Notes under the pieces: generated by a model
What the model was told of the DNA's origin: nothing
Database searches by the model: none
What the model saw: the letters and a program-made list of their open reading frames with translations, nothing else
Shown: in pieces, positions 28,939-39,734 of the stretch
How positions within the stretch are numbered: position 1 is the stretch's first letter
Layout of the letters: each line of letters opens with the position of its first letter
Origin: Casuarina equisetifolia
Taxonomy: Eukaryota; Streptophyta; Magnoliopsida; Fagales; Casuarinaceae
Reading direction: 5' to 3'
Assembly: GCA_028551475.1 (NCBI GenBank)
Contig: CM052361.1
Coordinates: 18,045,274-18,109,273, forward strand
DNA length: 64,000 nt
Made by a program: the position numbers and the translations under genes

Positions 28939-29147
28939 AGTAATTTACAAAACACAAATAACCAAAATTTTTTAGACCGTTCAGCGTCACTTTTCTCTCG
29001 CTCTCTCACAAATATTTTAATTTCTTTATTATAGTGTCTGTTACATTAAAAACCCTAATTTGCGATTTCTTCGCTTTCGCTCTCTCCGTCTCTGTCTGCC
29101 TCTATTCTCTAAATTCGAAACCCTAGCTCTCTCTCTCTCTCTCTCTC
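28939..29147 (+). promoter_or_regulatory. NUP1 proximal promoter and CT-rich 5' UTR
   Basis: About 210 bases separate the end of the segmental duplication from the NUP1 start codon. The last part is pyrimidine-rich and ends in a CT dinucleotide run (about 29128-29146) abutting the ATG, a common feature of plant 5' UTRs and core promoters. No clear TATA box was assigned. Because copy 2 ends so close, more distal promoter elements of NUP1 probably lie inside duplicated sequence. Confidence 0.5.
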
Positions 29148-32100
29148 ATGGAGACGGCGCGGGAAGGGAACCCCTACGACGCCGTGTCGGGGGGAGGATT
29201 AGGTGCCGGGGGAAAGTTTCGGAAGCGGCCGTTCCGGCGGGCGGCCAATACGACTCCGTATGATCGCCCGCCAACGGCTCTCAGAAACCCTAGCATCGTC
29301 AATCCTAACAACAACGGCAACGGTTGGCTGTCGCGGCTTGTTGATCCTGCTCAGCGGCTTATCGCGTCTAGCGCTCACCGACTTTTCTCCTCTGTCTTCC
29401 GCAAACGCCTCGGACCGCCTGTGCCGACGCAGCAGACAGAAACGCCATCTACTTCGGGTTGGTCTTCTTGGCTTTTGGTTTTGCTTTTCTTTGTTATCGG
29501 AGGCAATTTTTCTTTGTTTGCTGTAGTAATGGCTAGGGTTTAATGTTCGTTTTGTTGTTCTTATTTGATTTTTCGACTTTGTATGGAGGTCAATTTAGGC
29601 TTTCTAACTAATTCTACTTGAAATGATTTTGGGTTCAGATTTTTCGTATTTTCTTGAATTTCTGTATCGGATGTTGTTGAGATTAGTACGTAAGTAAAAA
29701 TTTAAACAACGTCAGGAAATCTTCGCTTGTTGTGAAAATGAAAGCTGAACAGATTTGATTTTTCACTTGGCTTGAGTTGTTTCTATGGTTCCACTTTTCG
29801 TATAAAATGAATTTCAAGGAATTGACCATTTCAGTTTGATTTTAGGCTAGTTGTGCATTATTTCTATGAATTTTGTCCCATGTCTTTGATTTCTGTCATC
29901 TTCATGATAATATTTCATTTCCGTTAAATAAGCTGCTCTCTCTCTTTCTCTCCCTCTCTCGCTTTTTTTTTTTTTTTTTTGTTGTTTTTTTTTCATTATC
30001 TATGCTATGATCATTTCAGTTTGATGTTAGGCTAGTTGTGCATTATTTCTATGAATTTTGTCCCATGTCTTTGATTTCTGTCATCTTCATGATAATCTTT
30101 CATTTCCGTTAAATAAGCTGCTATCTCTCTTTCTCTCCCTCTCTCGCTTTTTCTTTTTGTTTTTTTTTTTGTTTTTGTTTTCATTATCTATGCTATGATA
30201 GTTACCTTTTAGATTAGTTTTTTGGCAGCTGTGTTTCCTTGCTTTTCTTGGTATGATATTTGGATTAGTTTGCATAATAATAATCCCATATCTTATACAA
30301 TTTTATGTTTGACCAGAAGCAAACCTGGAAGTAAGGGATGAAGGTCTTGAAGCAAGGAATAATCACCATGAAGCAGTTGTCACGGTAAGTGAGGGATAAA
30401 TGCTCGTTTTGTGAATAGTCTGCTAGGAAAAAAAGATTTAATCGATTTGGCTGGTAAAGTTTCGTGGCATGGCATGAGTCTTGGGTTCAAATCCTTCATT
30501 CGAAGCATTTAGTTTTATAATGTTGGGAAAGACTGGTCACTCCCATTCTGCACCACATAGATCCTACAGGTATCAAGGAATATCTTTTTCCTCCCAGAAA
30601 AGGGGAAAAAAAGAGCTGTGTGATGCATTTCTTGAGGTCCTTTAAGAAGTACGAATCTTAGATTAAATTTTTGTTGGTGGTGGCTTTAGACATTATAGGA
30701 AATCCTTGATTTTGGGGTCTCTGTAAGGTTCTTGATGTGAGACTACTCGGTATTTTTTTTTTAATTCTTTTATGTTATCGCTACCATTTATAATAGGTGT
30801 GCATCAGCTGCTTCCCAGTTTAGTATCTGAATTTAGAGATCTGATGGTCTTGTTGATATGATTAATAGAAAAGATATGAGATGTTGGTGCCTCCTTGTGA
30901 TAAATTAGATAGACAAAGCTGAGTTTCTTTGGGTCTATTTTTAGTAGAGTTCCAGTGGTCTTGTTGAACAGTATTTATATAATCTGTGCCAAGTGATAAC
31001 CATTAGTTGTCATAGGTGATGTAGGTGGTTGTACTTCTTTCCTTGTTTTGTACTTTCTCCTTTTATCTTTTCCAAAGGGAAGGGAAAAGACTAAGGAACA
31101 TAACTTTTTAATGACCACATGTTAGGGCACATCACAAGTTTGTAGTTAGTATGATGCTGGAGTTTAATTGACATGCTAAGATCTTTGGGTAGGTCAGGGT
31201 AGGTCATTTGTTTCTGGTTGAATTTTTAATGATATGTCCCATTGTTGACTTGTTTGTGTCCTATTGTTGTCCACCTGGTTTGTTCTGCAAGTTTCTTTTC
31301 AAGTTTATGTGGATCAATCTTACATGACGAAACATCACAAATCTTTTTGAAATTTTAGTCGAATTTTGCTTCAGTGACTGTGTATCAAATTGATGGGTCC
31401 ATGCTATTTGCAAAATTTGACTACACAGGATGCTAGAGTGCAAGGAGGCATTGACCAGGTTGATAAATCATGTTGTTCTTCTGATAGTGGTGGCTTGACT
31501 GAGCTTGAGCAACTTCTAAAGCAAAAGACCTTTACGAGGTAGTCTTTCAGATATTCATATTTATTGTTCTCTTACTGAGAAATAAATACTGTTGTCATAG
31601 TTTTGGATAATGAACTATTTGGTGCTCTGTCCAAGTCCACTGTGGAGTATAATATGTTATCCCCATTTTCTCTTTTTCCCTCTTTGATGAAAGTGAATTT
31701 TGGTAGTCATGGGATGTCAGTGGAAGTTGTCTTCACCAATTTGAGTGGCACCTATCTGTTTTCTTCTGTGCTTACATTTTCTAGAAGGAGTGACTTAATA
31801 TTTGCTATTCCAACCTAACCATCTGTGTCATATTACCATTGATGGCAGTTCATTTTCCTTCATATCATGAACATTCTTCTTCTTCTTCTTCTTTCTCTAT
31901 ATTTCTTTACCTTAATTATTTTTTATGCTGAGTGTAAGTTAATTATTCTTCAGATCCGAGATTGATCGATTGACAGCCTTGTTGCAATCAAGAACGGTTG
32001 ACATAAATATTGGGGACGAAGAGAAAAAGTCTGAAGTGATTCCACAAGAAGCAGTGGTGCCTCATGACAGAAGGGAGGAGTTTCTGAAAGCTCCAGCTTC

Positions 32101-35100
32101 TGAAAATGGGGTTGGGAGGCATGTCATTTCAAGTCCTCTCATCAGTTCAAGAGTAAGAATAACAGCTTGTATTATTTTCTGCTTTTAAGTTATTTAAAAT
32201 ACTTTAAATAACAGCTTGTATTATTTAAAATGCATAATGCTCTGTCATGGAAATTAAAATGTGTTCGTACGGTGTGCACTTCTTTTCACATCTAGTGACT
32301 AAAAATGTCTTCAGGTCCTTGATGAGGATGTTGCTTCACCTGCAGAGCTTGCAAAAGCTTACATGGACCGTAGGCCATCAAAAGTGTCTCCATCAATGCT
32401 TGGTATTCGCACTCAAGGATTGGTGGAAGATTCAACAGTGATAAGTAAGCGTCCTTTTCTGCAAAAGTCACCTGTTTTGCCTCTTTTGCCACAGTCATCT
32501 GGTCATACTGGGCATGTAGAAAATGGTTTCACAACACCAGGATCTCGAGGCAAATCTGCATTATATAGCATGGCTCGAACACCATATTCCAGAGTTCATC
32601 CGGCAACCCTTAAGGTTTACTTGATGGGGAATATGATTTCCTTCTGAACATTGATTCACTCTATATTGAAGTGCTTATATTGTTTTGCTCCTTTCAGGGT
32701 TTTCAGCCTGTTGCTGCATATGATGGGTCTTCATCATCATCGCATGCTGCATGGGAGCAGAATAGACTTTCTGGCTCTAAACAAGGGGTACGAGACCCAC
32801 TTTGTATCAGATGCTATTGGTGCACTGGCAAGATCATAGTACTGAATATGTTTCTTTCCCTTGCAGGCTTTAAAACGTAGAAGTTCAGTCTTAGACAATG
32901 ATTTGGGATCTGTTGGTCCTATACGTAGAATTCGTCATAAACCTAGTCTGTTATCTTCAAGAGGTTTGAGTTTCCCAGTTTCTGAGAGTCCTGTTTCTCT
33001 TCGTGGAATGGGTGTCGATGCTGGTGCTTTTCAATATGGTTCTCCTTCGGTGCAAAAATCACTTTTACTGAATGAGTCTAGGGGAAATGCGACAAAGGTG
33101 TCCACAGAAAATGGGGATAACAGCATGCTGGCTACAGGTTTCCCCCCTGTTTCTTCCCAGTCCAGTGGGATGGCTTCAAAAATATTTCATCAAATTGAGA
33201 GGATTGGTTCGCCAGTAGATAGGTCATCTCAGTTCAAGCTAGGTTCTCTGAGGGACAGCTCACCCACTAAGCTATCGCCATCAATGTTACATGGAAAGGC
33301 TCTCAGAAGCCTTGAGACTGTTGAATCACCAAAACTCCTGGAGAATGTACGAGATAATAACAAGCTTGATACATCATTTGATACCTTGTTACCTGATGCT
33401 CTAGATACCACTTATCAAAAGCAAAAGAAAGTTGAAGAAAATGGCCCATTGAAGCTTGGTGCTCCTTATGATAGATCACTTGCTGTCATAAACAATACGG
33501 ACCATAAAATACCAAACAACAATACCGTTCCCAGTATCAAAGCTGTGGATTCTGCTGTGACGAACTCTGTCACCTATGCTTCAGAAAAGAAACGGGCTTT
33601 CCAGATGAGTGCACAAGAGGTGTGTGTTCTTTCATGAGACATGTTTATCTACTTCTGCTATCCTATCTCACACGAACAAGATGATAACCGCACCACAACA
33701 CCACACAAACACCCCCCCCTCTCCTACCCCAGGGCCCTTGAATTTCTGGTTGTTTATGAGGTCATGCTTATTACAATCTTTAGTATTGGCAAAATGACTC
33801 TTAAACTATGTAAGGTTTCTCATACGTCAAATATTTTCAATGCTGTGGGTTCCTTGTAGGACTTTTTGGAGCTGGATGACGATCATCTTGATGGAGCTTC
33901 ACCTAATCTGCTTGTTGAAGAGAGAGAAAAGGTTGATGCTTCAGTGGCAGAGAGGAAAACCAATTCTTCTGAAGTGGCAATGACTGATAATCTTCCGTCT
34001 CTATTGGGATTTAAGACCCCTGCAAGCTCTGATTTTAACCAAAAATCTGATTCAGTGACTACAGATGGGCCTGTAAATGCTGAAAAGGGCACTGGATCTT
34101 CTTTTTCAAGGGCCACTTCCAGTAACATGGCTGCTCAGCCTGCTGTGGTAGTGACACAGTCATCCTTGGCATCTGATAAATCTGCGCAACCTAGGGAATC
34201 AAATAAATCTGGCTTGGTGTCTATTTCAAGTGCCGATGTTCCACAGTTTACGTTTGCTTCCTCATCTTCAGCTGGCTTCCAATTTGTTGTTTGTTCTGAC
34301 CCTAAACCAGAAAGCACTGGCAGGTGAGTTCATGGACTAAACATAAAGGTTTTTACTGTTTTAGCTGCTTTTTAATGTTTAAATGTGATGGAAGGAGGGG
34401 GTAATCTTGCTTGAAACATATTTTCTTTTCTTGTGTGATCTTGTTCTTTTCTCTGCACCTGTTGTGTGTTGGGCCCTTTCTTGGGTTGGGGGTTGGTGCT
34501 TGGGAGTGTGGTTGTTTTCTGTTTTAAGGGGGTTATCTATGTGGTCTTATTGTCTGGGCAAGTTTGTCACGGGCAGACTCTTCAGCCGTTGTTAGAACTG
34601 TACCCATATTGTGGCAAGTGGAGTCTCCAACTGTTTTAAAACTTCTGTGTGGTGACTGTGACACCCTAGATGTCTTATAGTTAAGAGTGGTAATTTGCAT
34701 TCAAAAGTTAAGTTGCCTTTATGACTGATAACTAGTATTTCAGTAATGAAAGCATTATAAATGTCTAGGTACTGCCATTTTCAGCTTTTAAACTATGTGC
34801 AACACCTACACAAATCTTACTTTTCTACGTATCTGATCCTTTTTCTTTATATCCTAAAAGGTCTGTTGCCTTTCACTAGCACGCATGTCAAGGATGTGTA
34901 CAATTGTATGTTAAACAATCAAAGAGATGTTTGCGTATTATAAGCTCAAATAGCATCTTTTCTGCATATAAAAATAAATGGAGTATAAGTTGTGGGCTTA
35001 ATACCCACTAGGTGCATTTCCACACTACGAATTGATTAAAAGAAGGCTCTTGGTTAATTGATAAATATTCTATTTGGTTAAGTAGATACTTTTGTTCTTT

Positions 35101-37167
35101 TAATTGCCAGTCTTGTTGTGTTTCTTAGAACCATGTGGGGGATGTGTAACTGGTTAGGTTCAACAGTGTATGGAATTGTGAAGACTTCCAGTTAATTTTA
35201 TGGTGCGAGTTATATGCTTCTGTATTTATGGGATTCGAAATGCATTATCTACTTTTTAGGTCCCTAGGTTAATTGATTTGCAATAATAGCAGTGACTCAC
35301 TTTGGCAGTGAGGCCTTCTATGCACAATTCTTTCTTCATCATTGGTCCCTACGTTTTACCCTAGAAGTTTTAAGATATTATTTTGACTTCTGAGATTTAA
35401 GTCTACTGTGTTGCATTTTATTAATGGTTTTAATGACTTGGGGACATTGAATTTGTATGTATTTCTATGCGCAGCCTTTTGACTGTTAGTGCAACTGATT
35501 ATGTACCAAAAGTCTGTGAAATGGATGGAACTGATAATAAGAACGATTCAACTGGCGGAAGTGCTTCCAAGAAACCAGAAACTGCAATTGCATTTGTGGC
35601 ATCAACGCTTACCCCTCCTACAAGTACTGGTGCCAGCGCAACTACCAGTAATAGTATCTTCAATAATGGGTCTTTTGCTTCAAACCCTTTGTCAGTTTCT
35701 TCTCCCATTGCTGCTTTTGATTTTGATAGTGTGAAGGGTCAAAACTCATCCAATATCCCTACCGTTGCTGTTGCTTCTACTGAAAGCAATTGCACTACTG
35801 CCACCACCACCACCACCTTCACCACTATTACTAGCAGCAGTAGTCTTTCTGCCTCCGTTGGAGCAGCACCTTCCTTTTCAGCAACACCTGTCTTTAAATT
35901 TGGATCTTCTGTTTCATCTACTTCAGCATCATCAGGAACAGCTGCTTCTGGTATAGAATCAGAAGCTGATAAGACCAGGCGAGATGCAAGCTTTGGCAAT
36001 CTCAGCAGCGTCCCTTTTGTTGGCACATCTGCTGGAAATGCAAGTACAGGAAGTGCGAATTTTGGATTTAGTGCTTCAATCGCTTCTGAAACTGTTAATA
36101 ATAAGTCTCAGGGTTCTCTTTTTGGTTCTGGCAATGGATCTGTGCTTATTGCTCAGGCATCCACTGCTGGCTCTGGGATCTCTACTTTTAGCAGCGGCAT
36201 GCCTTTTCAATTCGGTTCTTCTGCATCATCTCCTTCTCTTGGAATTACTGGCAATACTAATACTACCTTCTCTTCTGGTAGTTCTCTGTTTGCTGCCTCA
36301 ACACCTGCTGCTAAACTTTTTAATTCTGGTGCTGCTTTTGGACAAAGCTCTTCTACTTCTACTTCTTCTTCTGAGGCCAAAGCCAGTAGTACCTTAGCTG
36401 GTGCTACTTCTAGCTTGTTTGGCTCCAGTGGGCAGTCTACAAAGTCTCCATTTGGTTCAACTTTTAATTCTGCATCTTCGTCTCCTGGGTTGTCCTTCAC
36501 AGCATCTACAGCTTCTGTTACTGCAACTACGTCAACCCCAACTGCATTTTCTTTCCCAGCAACTACAGCTTCTGTTCCTGCTACTACATCGCCATCAGCT
36601 GGGTTTCCCTTCTCAGCATCTATAGCTGGTGCTGGTAGTACATCTGCATCACCTGTGTTTGGTTTTGCAGCATCTGCACCTTCTGCGCCTTCTGTTGCTG
36701 TTACTAGCAGTTCACCTATATTTGGATCATCTGCTGGGGCTTCATCTGGTCCTGCTTACTCGTTCAATTCTTCGGGTATCGCTACTACATCACAGCCTGC
36801 CTTTGGTAACTCTAGTTCGGGCTTTGGATTTACTTCAGCTTCCCCTGGGAATAATGATCAAATGAATATGGAGGACAGCATGGCAGAGGATACGGTACAA
36901 GCGTCTATGGAACAAGCATCTACGCCTGCAGTTCCAGCCTTTAGTCCACATCCAGTACCCCCTCCTCAATCAAGCTTTGTGTTTGGTTCAACACCACCAT
37001 CTACAGCTAGTCCTTTTAACTTCGGGGCCCAACAGAATTCAGTGAACGCACAGAATCCATTTCAGGCAACAAACAGTTTAGGGGGGAGCTTCTCAGTGGG
37101 CGCAGGCGGTGGTGACAAGTCTGGTCGAAAAATCATCAAAATTAATCGCAAGGGACGGAAGAAGTAA
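29148..37167 (+). CDS. NUP1: Nuclear pore basket FG nucleoporin NUP1/NUP136
   Basis: Nine coding exons: 29148-29457, 30317-30384, 31429-31538, 31954-32152, 32315-32614, 32698-32787, 32867-33619, 33860-34323 and 35475-37167, giving 1328 aa. It matches plant NUP1/NUP136, a nuclear-basket protein involved in mRNA export, nuclear shape and TREX-2 anchoring. Evidence: the N-terminal basic segment (GGKFRKRPFRR, then LVDPAQRLI); ELEQLLKQKTFTR; LAKAYMDRRPSKVSPSMLG; a central RRSSVLDNDLGSVGPIRRIR block at about 363-382; MSAQEDFLELDDD across the exon 7/8 join; and a C-terminal Ser/Thr/Ala-rich domain (about 765-1310) with many FG dipeptides that bind transport receptors. It ends with the basic tail GRKIIKINRKGRKK. 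All joins keep frame. The exon 1 donor (CGG/GTTGGT) is weak but is the only phase-compatible one I found there. Confidence 0.95.
29825..30199. repeat. Tandem duplication (about 180 bp) in NUP1 intron 1
   Basis: The block beginning ccatttcagtttgat, running through gctagttgtgcattattt and tctttgatttctgtcatctt, and ending in a pyrimidine/T-rich run and cattatctatgctatga, occurs at about 29827-30011 and again at about 30012-30198. The units differ by few substitutions and by T-run length. It lies wholly within the intron and carries two polypyrimidine tracts. Confidence 0.9.
30421..30600 (+). repeat. Possible tRNA-derived SINE in NUP1 intron 2
   Basis: GGGTTCAAATCC at about 30483-30494 is a near-perfect polymerase III B-box. 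Upstream, TTTGGCTGGTAAAG near 30446 is a plausible degenerate A-box at tRNA-like distance. The following bases up to about 30600 (with tttttcctccc) could be the SINE body. Neither target-site duplications nor a clear 3' tail were established. Confidence 0.4.
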
Positions 37168-38421
37168 TTGTTTTCGAGCATTAAGACCAATTGTGTGCTT
37201 GTCAAGGGCTATAGTTGCTGTTGATGGATAAATGTGATAATGGTGAGAGCTCAACGGCCAGGAATTGCTGCTTCTGTTGGTCACCTGAATTTGATTGGTG
37301 CTGACAGAGGTAAATGAAAAAGTTCAAAAGTTTTATTGCTGGTTCACACAAGTTTTTCTTGTTAGTGGTTGCAGTGCAGTTAGTTTTCACAATTTTGTAT
37401 CACCCTAGCGAATCTTTAGAACATTTGTGCTGTACTAGTATCGTTGTTCACGGGATTTAAAGTTGGGCAGCTGTGCTGTTAATGGTGTTATGTGTACTCG
37501 TATTTGTGACATAAATAGAAAAGGGCGTGAATCTGTTTAAGAAAGCAGATTGCTCACTCTGCTTTTTTCATTGGCAGAATATTCTGCGGTGTACTTAACG
37601 AGGCCTTGTTTTCTGGGGTTTTGAGGTGTCACTGCCTAGGGATACATTGAAAGTGTAGGGCTGTATGCTTGGTCATGAATTGAATCTTTCTTTAATTCCA
37701 GCGGAAGTCAAGAGTTTTGCAGTCAACAGCGCCCATGAAATGTTGATATTTCAGCTGCCCAAGATAAGTCAATCCAATCTAAATGGTCCTTATCCCTCAT
37801 TTGTATGGGCAAAGGGGGAAGCTAGATAAGGGGGCAAAAGAAGAGGTACTTGTAGGAAAGAAAAAAAAGAAAGAAAGAAAGAAGAAAGAGAGAATATCAT
37901 AATCAATTCAATTCCTCGTAACCCAAACTCTTCACGCAAGTTTTTCACCTTAAAAAGAAAAAAAAAAAAAAGAAAAATGAAAAAAGCACCATTGATGCCT
38001 CCTTTTTCTTCAGCAGGACCACTTCCCAAGTTAAAATTTCGATGGGCCAGGCAGCTCGGTCGGGATTTTAATGAGGCCGCTGGTACCGCTTGATAGGACG
38101 AAGCTGATGGTCCACATCGTTTTGTCAAAGCCTCTAATTTTCACCATGCAAGTTTCACGCACACAAATTGATTTTTTTTTTATTTCTATTTTTTCTTTCA
38201 AAAACAGAAAAAAGTAACCAACCATGATAATTAGAGGCAAAAATTCTCTATGCCAAACGATAAAAATGCCATCAAAACGCTCCAAACACCAAAGCCTAGA
38301 TAGTCTGCAGTGGTTTTGCCATGTCTAACAAAGTTGTTAGGTATCCATGTTGTTAGGAATTTTGAGTGATGATTAATAAGGTTACGTTGGTCTTTAATTG
38401 TGTGAAAGTGACGAAAAATAT

Positions 38422-38651
38422 GTCAATTAACTACTATATTATGTTGTAGGTAGTTAATAGATATTCTTAATGATATTAAGATAAGATTTTCTTTAGTATT
38501 AGTTTAAAAAGAGAAAATCATGAAGATTGTGCCTTGTCAATTAACTACTATATCATGTTGTAGGTAGTTAATAGATATTCTTAATGATATTAAGATAGGA
38601 TTCTCCTTAGTATTAGTTTAAAAAGAGAAAATCATGAAGATTGTGCCTTGT
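38422..38651. repeat. Tandem duplication, period 114 bp
   Basis: The unit starting gtcaattaactactata and ending gaagattgtgcctt occurs at 38422-38535 and 38536-38651. Only a handful of substitutions separate the copies, so the event is recent. No coding potential is seen. Confidence 0.93.
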
Positions 38652-39455
38652 GAGAGCTGTAGCTTGCATCTTATAAGCATGGCCAAATGATGCTATTTTC
38701 TACAGTAGCCACCAAGAGAAAGAGTTCAGTCTGTAGATACTGAAAATGCAATCTAATGAGAGAGCCACTGAATTATTAAGGACAACTATATGAGGGTTGT
38801 GTATAAGTCTTATAAATGACATTTTTTATTTTATTTTCTAGGATAAACTTAATAAAGAAGAAATGGTTAGTAGTTATGTCAGTAACACTAAATGTATGAT
38901 ATTGTGTTAGTTTAAATGACTTTAAAATTTTATTTTTATTTTTTTTATGTATTTATGTGTTTGAACAATGAGTTATTGTAAAAACACATATATAGTGGAA
39001 GGTTATCTAAGATTAAAAACTTGAATTGTTTGCAATTCTTAAAATTCTCTTAAATCAAACATGCAAAATAATGCTGAAGAAACATATTATAGGCCGACGA
39101 CGAGCATGTATATGCCACAAAACAGTGCCATGGCAATGCATGGCTTTTTGTTATCTTTTGATAAGCACGTTGAGATGATTCAACATGGCGTGGAGAAGGA
39201 ACTCAATGTACAAAGCCCTCGTGCATTGCGTGTTCAACTACGAAACATGGAAACTCACTCCTTTATATCATAAGAACACCAACCAAAATAGCTTGACTAG
39301 TCAGAAAGAACAGGAAAGTGAAAATCTTCTAAGAATATAATCATCTAAAATCAAAACCTTTTATTTGAACATACTAATCTATGGACAAAGTATAACCTTT
39401 TTGAAGATAAATACACACCATTTCATTATGCTGAGGATGCTTCATGGTTTTGGAA

Positions 39456-39734
39456 TTAGTTGGCCCATAACCCTCGCTCCAAGTCCTTGCACTCTAAAAT
39501 ATCCCGGCGTGTTATGTATTCCACAAATAAGAGAACAACAAAGATGACATAGAATGTAATTGTGAGCGATACAGTCAAGATCGGAATCAATGAGAATCTG
39601 TGATAGTATTTGGTGTCCTGAACAGCGATTAAAAGAATCAATTCTTGAACAATAAGAATGTTGAGGAACCAAGCAGAGGTTGATATCAAGCGGAGTCTCC
39701 AATCTACCTTCGCTAGGTTCATCTTATCCTGCAA
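39456..39734 (-). CDS. Unrecognised open frame with two hydrophobic segments
   Basis: This 92-codon minus-strand frame has two hydrophobic stretches, one around WFLNILIVQELILLIAV and one around VSLTITFYVIFVVLLFVEYI, followed by a charged tail. This suggests a two-span membrane protein or a fragment of a larger one. No family could be assigned, no flanking exons were found and no promoter was identified. It may be a relic of a gene or a chance frame. Function unknown. Confidence 0.2.
   Translation of the reverse strand: MQDKMNLAKVDWRLRLISTSAWFLNILIVQELILLIAVQDTKYYHRFSLIPILTVSLTITFYVIFVVLLFVEYITRRDILECKDLERGLWAN

Noticed and set aside
35739..36865. Long leucine-, serine- and glutamate-rich open frames overlapping NUP1 exon 9 on both strands
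   Set aside because: Biased codon content of the Ser/Thr/Ala-rich FG domain keeps other frames open. The in-frame FG reading explains the region.
38690..38770. Possible third copy of the agtgcagagtgtagattctgaaaa motif from the duplicated block (19700, 28150)
   Set aside because: Similarity is limited to about 24 bases with several mismatches and no shared flanks; chance or remote common ancestry cannot be separated by eye.
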